From the IMG/VR virus record IMGVR_UViG_3300025086_000251, positions 1 to 23,503 of that record: a stretch of DNA of 23,503 nucleotides. One strand, 5' to 3'. Numbering within the stretch: position 1 is the first letter of the stretch; each line of letters starts with the position of its first letter. The notes beneath the pieces are model-generated. The model made no database searches and was not told the DNA's origin. It saw only the letters and a program-made list of their open reading frames with translations. Source of the DNA: a virus. A program made the position numbers and the translations under genes. This document shows, piece by piece, positions 21,219 to 23,503 of the stretch.

Positions 21219-22518
21219 TAATGAACCTCCTTTTATCTTTTTCTAGTTGTTGTATAGCGATATTGTATGCATGCTTTTTAATTCTACTAAACTCTCGTTT
21301 TACCTCATCTTCATTTATACTTTCTTTAGTGTTGTTTAAGTATGTTTTAGCACTAGCTAAATGAGGTGACTTTTTTCTTAGTAGTATTAAGAAGTTTGAT
21401 AAATGATGACCTAGATATTTTAGTTCTAATCCAAATCTATTCCTTTCTCTTCGATTAGAATAAGGATTCACATAATATCTTTTAACTTTTGACCAAAGAA
21501 CTTTAGTTTTTTCGTAATGCTCATCATCTATTCTAGAAGTATATCTAGTATTTACCCTGAAACTTCTATCAGTTTTAGTAGCATATAGGATTGTAGCCAT
21601 TTCTTTCAGCTCTTTTAGTACTTTAGGACTCATATCACCTTCATATTGAACTTGCAAAGACATAAGAAATATTCTTACAAATTCAAAAGCTTGATATAAT
21701 GGTAATTCTCCTATAACTATAGCTGCTTTTACATATCCTAACACTTTTAAAACCTGGTCATCACCATGATCTACTACTCCTATGCTGTGATAATCTTTTA
21801 AAACAGGATATTTAACTTTCTTTACCCAATTTTTTAAAAGATGCCTTTCTTGACCTTTGATTTCAATCTTTGTCCAAGCTGTTAAGTCTTTAGGCCAATT
21901 CCACCTCATAGGATCATATGCTATTTCTCTTATTGATGTTGCATTAAGTTCGTTTTCAGTTTCTCCAGAAAATATTTGACGAATTTCCTCATAACTCTGT
22001 AAGTGTCCAGACATTTCAAATATCTTGTATTCTAATCCTTTACTATATGTGCTTCTACCATTATATGCTGATAAATAAGCTCTCATAATTGAAAAGAATT
22101 GAATAAAGTTATTAGCTGTAAATGCTGTCTGTAAATCTCCTTGAAAACTTCCTAAACAGGGGATACCACTGCTTAAATGAGGATGTACTGCATCTACTAC
22201 TACTTCATTACCATCTTCTGGTTCTATCATAGTATAAAAGTGGTAATTTGGAACACTGTCGACTATGTTTACACTTAACCAGTAGTCTCCCAATTGGAGG
22301 TGTGGTCTGTATTTACAAACAATATCCTTAAATCTTATGAGTATTTTATTTTCTTTTACGATATTGCTGTCATCACTGTCTCTATCATATTGGATAACAT
22401 CTAATTCGTACTCTTTTATCTCATATTTTTTAGAAAGATAGGTTGCTTGATTTTGTAAACTCATCTCAGGTGTTATTTCTGGTAGATTATTGTGCCATTC
22501 TAATAATAAATCTTCCAT
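21142..22518 (-). CDS. E2-like ubiquitin-conjugating protein, long C-terminal domain
   Basis: A 458-residue protein. Residues about 35-155 show the E2/UBC pattern: beta strands (ELDVIQYDRD, KILIRFKD, YWLSVNIV), then HPHLSSGIPCLGSF (112-125) with C121 as the predicted thioester cysteine, followed by a hydrophobic helix (ANNFIQFFSIMRAYLSAYNG). HPxx...G..CLG is the conserved signature of prokaryotic E2-like families. Only one other cysteine (C68) exists. Residues about 160-458 form an unassigned, mostly helical domain, ending in an Arg/Lys-rich helix (EKDKRRFINELNRPE); it has no cysteines, so it is not a RING. It could select substrate or replace an E3. AGGAGG lies before the ATG. Ordinary E2s are about 150 residues, so the extra domain is notable. 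Confidence 0.87.
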   Translation of the reverse strand: MEDLLLEWHNNLPEITPEMSLQNQATYLSKKYEIKEYELDVIQYDRDSDDSNIVKENKILIRFKDIVCKYRPHLQLGDYWLSVNIVDSVPNYHFYTMIEPEDGNEVVVDAVHPHLSSGIPCLGSFQGDLQTAFTANNFIQFFSIMRAYLSAYNGRSTYSKGLEYKIFEMSGHLQSYEEIRQIFSGETENELNATSIREIAYDPMRWNWPKDLTAWTKIEIKGQERHLLKNWVKKVKYPVLKDYHSIGVVDHGDDQVLKVLGYVKAAIVIGELPLYQAFEFVRIFLMSLQVQYEGDMSPKVLKELKEMATILYATKTDRSFRVNTRYTSRIDDEHYEKTKVLWSKVKRYYVNPYSNRRERNRFGLELKYLGHHLSNFLILLRKKSPHLASAKTYLNNTKESINEDEVKREFSRIKKHAYNIAIQQLEKDKRRFINELNRPEISNIPDSIGQGTLFSENI

Positions 22519-22540
22519 TTAACCTCCTTGGTTAGAGAAG

Positions 22541-22613
22541 GGGAGTAGTGCGCTAGATGTCTTAGTAGGGATATAAGGTCGTTAAGTCCTCATATAATAC
22601 CCATACTACTCCC
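22541..22613 (-). promoter_or_regulatory. Structured 73-nt leader between Ubl and E2 genes
   Basis: GGGAGTAGT (22541-22549) and ACTACTCCC (22605-22613) are a perfect 9-bp inverted repeat. Inside, on the minus strand, ATATGAGG pairs with CCTTATAT (one G-U) around a 9-nt loop, extended by GGG/CCC. The structure lies 23 nt after the Ubl stop and ends about 13 nt before the AGGAGG of the E2 gene. It could set a high Ubl-to-enzyme ratio by attenuation or RNA processing. It does not match a tRNA: no T-loop motif. Confidence 0.5.
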
Positions 22614-22636
22614 GTTCTGATTTCAATTGCCGACGA

Positions 22637-22876
22637 CTATTTTCCTGACTTATTCTTAGCTTTCATGATTACAATAGTATCACCTTCTTGTAAGTTCATT
22701 GCAGCTGTAGTACGTCTTTCTTCACCATCATCTCCAGTTACTTCAATGATAGCTTCGCCTTGATCAACTTGATACTCTCTAAGTACGTCAGCTAACTTTG
22801 CGAATGATCCTGATTCAAATGTACCACCTCTTGTATATGATGATACTTCTACGTTTACTGTGTTATTTGCTGGCAT
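22637..22876 (-). CDS. Ubiquitin-like modifier (beta-grasp)
   Basis: A 79-residue protein with a beta-grasp pattern: strand NTVNVEVSSY (5-14), strand GGTFESGSF (17-25), helix AKLADVLREY (26-35), strand EAIIEVTG (41-48), a turn, RRTTAAMNL, and the closing strand EGDTIVIMKA (64-73). EGD plus hydrophobic strand is the usual end of ThiS/MoaD-type Ubls. It ends N-K-S-G78-K79: removing one Lys would expose a C-terminal Gly, the group an E1 adenylates. That makes it a likely precursor for the JAB peptidase two genes down. It has no cysteine and no Gly-Gly. A strong GGAGG lies 6 nt before the ATG. Fold assignment rests on pattern plus the unmistakable E2/JAB/E1 context. Confidence 0.82.
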   Translation of the reverse strand: MPANNTVNVEVSSYTRGGTFESGSFAKLADVLREYQVDQGEAIIEVTGDDGEERRTTAAMNLQEGDTIVIMKAKNKSGK

Positions 22877-22896
22877 AAATGCCTCCTTTTTTTTAT

Positions 22897-23124
22897 TTAC
22901 AGGTTTAAGTCCTTCTTGGACGGTTTTATTTTCATCATTTTGTAAGCTTCTAACTTTACTTTTAAGAAGTTTACTTGCTTACCAAAACCATTGTTGATCT
23001 CAATAGCTTCCTTTGTTTCGTAGTGTAAGTCTTTATTTATTATGGACTTTAAGACAATCCTGTGATCTTTAGCCATTTCTGAAAAATCACTGTAATCACT
23101 ATTGTCTGATCGTTTGTTTGCCAT
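22897..23124 (-). CDS. Hypothetical protein upstream of Ubl cassette
   Basis: The 75-residue product is not recognised. It has a polar Ser/Asp-rich N-terminus (KRSDNSDYSDFSEMAKDHR) and a Lys-rich helical C-terminal part (KQVNFLKVKLEAYKMMKIKP). There is no cysteine and no membrane segment. Its ATG shares one base with the stop of the preceding gene (TAATG), with AGGAGG 4 nt upstream. It ends 20 nt before the Ubl start, so it belongs to the same transcript and could be an accessory or substrate of the Ubl system. That is position-based inference only. Confidence 0.65.
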   Translation of the reverse strand: MANKRSDNSDYSDFSEMAKDHRIVLKSIINKDLHYETKEAIEINNGFGKQVNFLKVKLEAYKMMKIKPSKKDLNL

Positions 23125-23438
23125 TAATCCTCCTTTAGTATTCTTTTCATATGTAATTCCTGTTTTTTAGCTTGCACTAATTGTTCAGGAATGTCTTTTG
23201 GCTTTAGAATACTATTATCAGCCATAAGTCGTTTGATATAAGGGCCTTTCATCTTTTTTCTATATGATTCTTGAATATTCTTATAATATTTACTGTGCTT
23301 CTTATACTTTTCTCTAGCTTTCTCCAATCTATCGTCACAAGCACTACATATAGTGTAGTCTGCTAAATGTGATAATATATCTGGTAGTTGTCTTGGCTTT
23401 GTACCATTACATTTGTTTAAACATTTAAGGCATTTCAT
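23124..23438 (-). CDS. Cys-rich HNH-like small phage protein
   Basis: A 104-residue product starting MKCLKCLNKC. Two cysteine pairs (C3-x-x-C6 with C10, and CSAC in YTICSACDD) form a likely zinc knuckle. A long basic helix follows (EKAREKYKKHSKYYKNIQES), then a tail YIKRLMADN to DIPEQLVQAKKQELHMKR. That tail, ending in IP-x-x-L/I-x-x-K, resembles small marine-phage proteins often labelled HNH or zinc-finger proteins, but no H-N-H catalytic triad is visible. The start at 23438 is chosen because it overlaps the stop of the upstream peptide as ATGA. A longer frame from 23480 would add residues that overlap that peptide. Confidence 0.65.
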   Translation of the reverse strand: MKCLKCLNKCNGTKPRQLPDILSHLADYTICSACDDRLEKAREKYKKHSKYYKNIQESYRKKMKGPYIKRLMADNSILKPKDIPEQLVQAKKQELHMKRILKED

Positions 23439-23503
23439 AGTCCTAACCAGTCTAAGACATAGAATACTATAAAATACCATATGATGATGCTAAATAGAGC
23501 CAT
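23435..23503 (-). CDS. Single-pass membrane peptide at window edge
   Basis: A 22-residue frame MALFSIIIWYFIVFYVLDWL plus two residues, nearly all hydrophobic, so a single membrane helix. Its stop overlaps the ATG of the next gene (ATGA). The ATG is the very last codon of the window, so the ribosome site cannot be seen and the true start may lie outside. Phage early blocks often carry such tiny membrane proteins, sometimes linked to host-envelope takeover or superinfection exclusion. Confidence 0.45.
   Translation of the reverse strand: MALFSIIIWYFIVFYVLDWLGL

Noticed and set aside
22541-22613. A tRNA, because of the 73-nt length and acceptor-like 9-bp stem
   Set aside because: No TTC-type T loop, D arm or plausible anticodon arm on either strand.
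22563-22639. Amber readthrough of the Ubl stop codon, which would add 24 in-frame codons
   Set aside because: The extension runs through the inverted-repeat leader, looks non-protein-like, and removes the sensible Gly-Lys terminus. An open run of that length can occur by chance.

Overview
This window reads as one arm-to-arm stretch of a tailed-phage (or prophage) genome. It is AT-rich, very densely packed, and split into two convergent blocks. The plus strand (positions 12 to 12223) carries two unrecognised probable structural or ejected proteins, a giant 3157-residue protein, a 40-residue ORF, the 3' half of a tRNA gene and a tyrosine integrase. The minus strand (23503 down to 12284) carries an early or replication block of about 20 small, tightly coupled genes. 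The tRNA fragment directly next to the integrase is the usual layout of a phage attachment site (attP), so the phage is probably temperate and targets tRNA-Arg(CCT). The host cannot be fixed from sequence alone. AT-richness, gene style and the attP/integrase layout would fit a marine bacteriophage, but that is inference.

Plus strand: the giant protein contains a double-psi-barrel RNA polymerase signature at residues 1376-1419. It has R-x-P, then a G-x-A-I-x-x-H-P block, then A-D-L-D-G-D, in nearly the spacing seen in bacterial beta-prime. It therefore looks like a virion-packaged single-chain RNA polymerase of the kind known from crAss-like phages, injected to transcribe early genes. The 465-residue protein upstream has Gly/Ala-rich hydrophobic stretches and may be a co-ejected protein.

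Minus strand, in transcription order from the right edge: a membrane peptide, a Cys-rich HNH-like small protein, a hypothetical, then a four-gene ubiquitin-like conjugation cassette: Ubl (22637-22876), E2-like (21142-22518), JAB/JAMM isopeptidase (20331-21218) and ThiF/E1-like enzyme (19670-20353). All key residues are visible: a Ubl with a penultimate Gly followed by one Lys, an E2 HP-x(7)-CLG active site, a complete JAMM motif, and an E1 nucleotide-binding loop. No RING E3 is seen. This cassette is the most exciting system in the window.

The cassette runs straight into replication genes: a Sak4-like ATPase, a probable ssDNA-binding partner, an AEP primase fused to a RecA/DnaB-type helicase, a Gp157-family protein and an HNH endonuclease. 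A set of small genes follows, including several that are easily missed (13161-13289, 13999-14166, 14213-14314, 15624-15782). They include a second SSB candidate with a DDTEGDLPF tip and a protein resembling DUF1599/MazG-like nucleotide-metabolism proteins.

The few intergenic gaps are not empty. Four of them hold long-range inverted repeats: 13675-13747, 14524-14647, 19568-19624 and 22541-22613. The only gene-free stretch over 300 bases (13547-13998) also carries a perfect 104-bp tandem duplication with an operator-like dyad in each copy.
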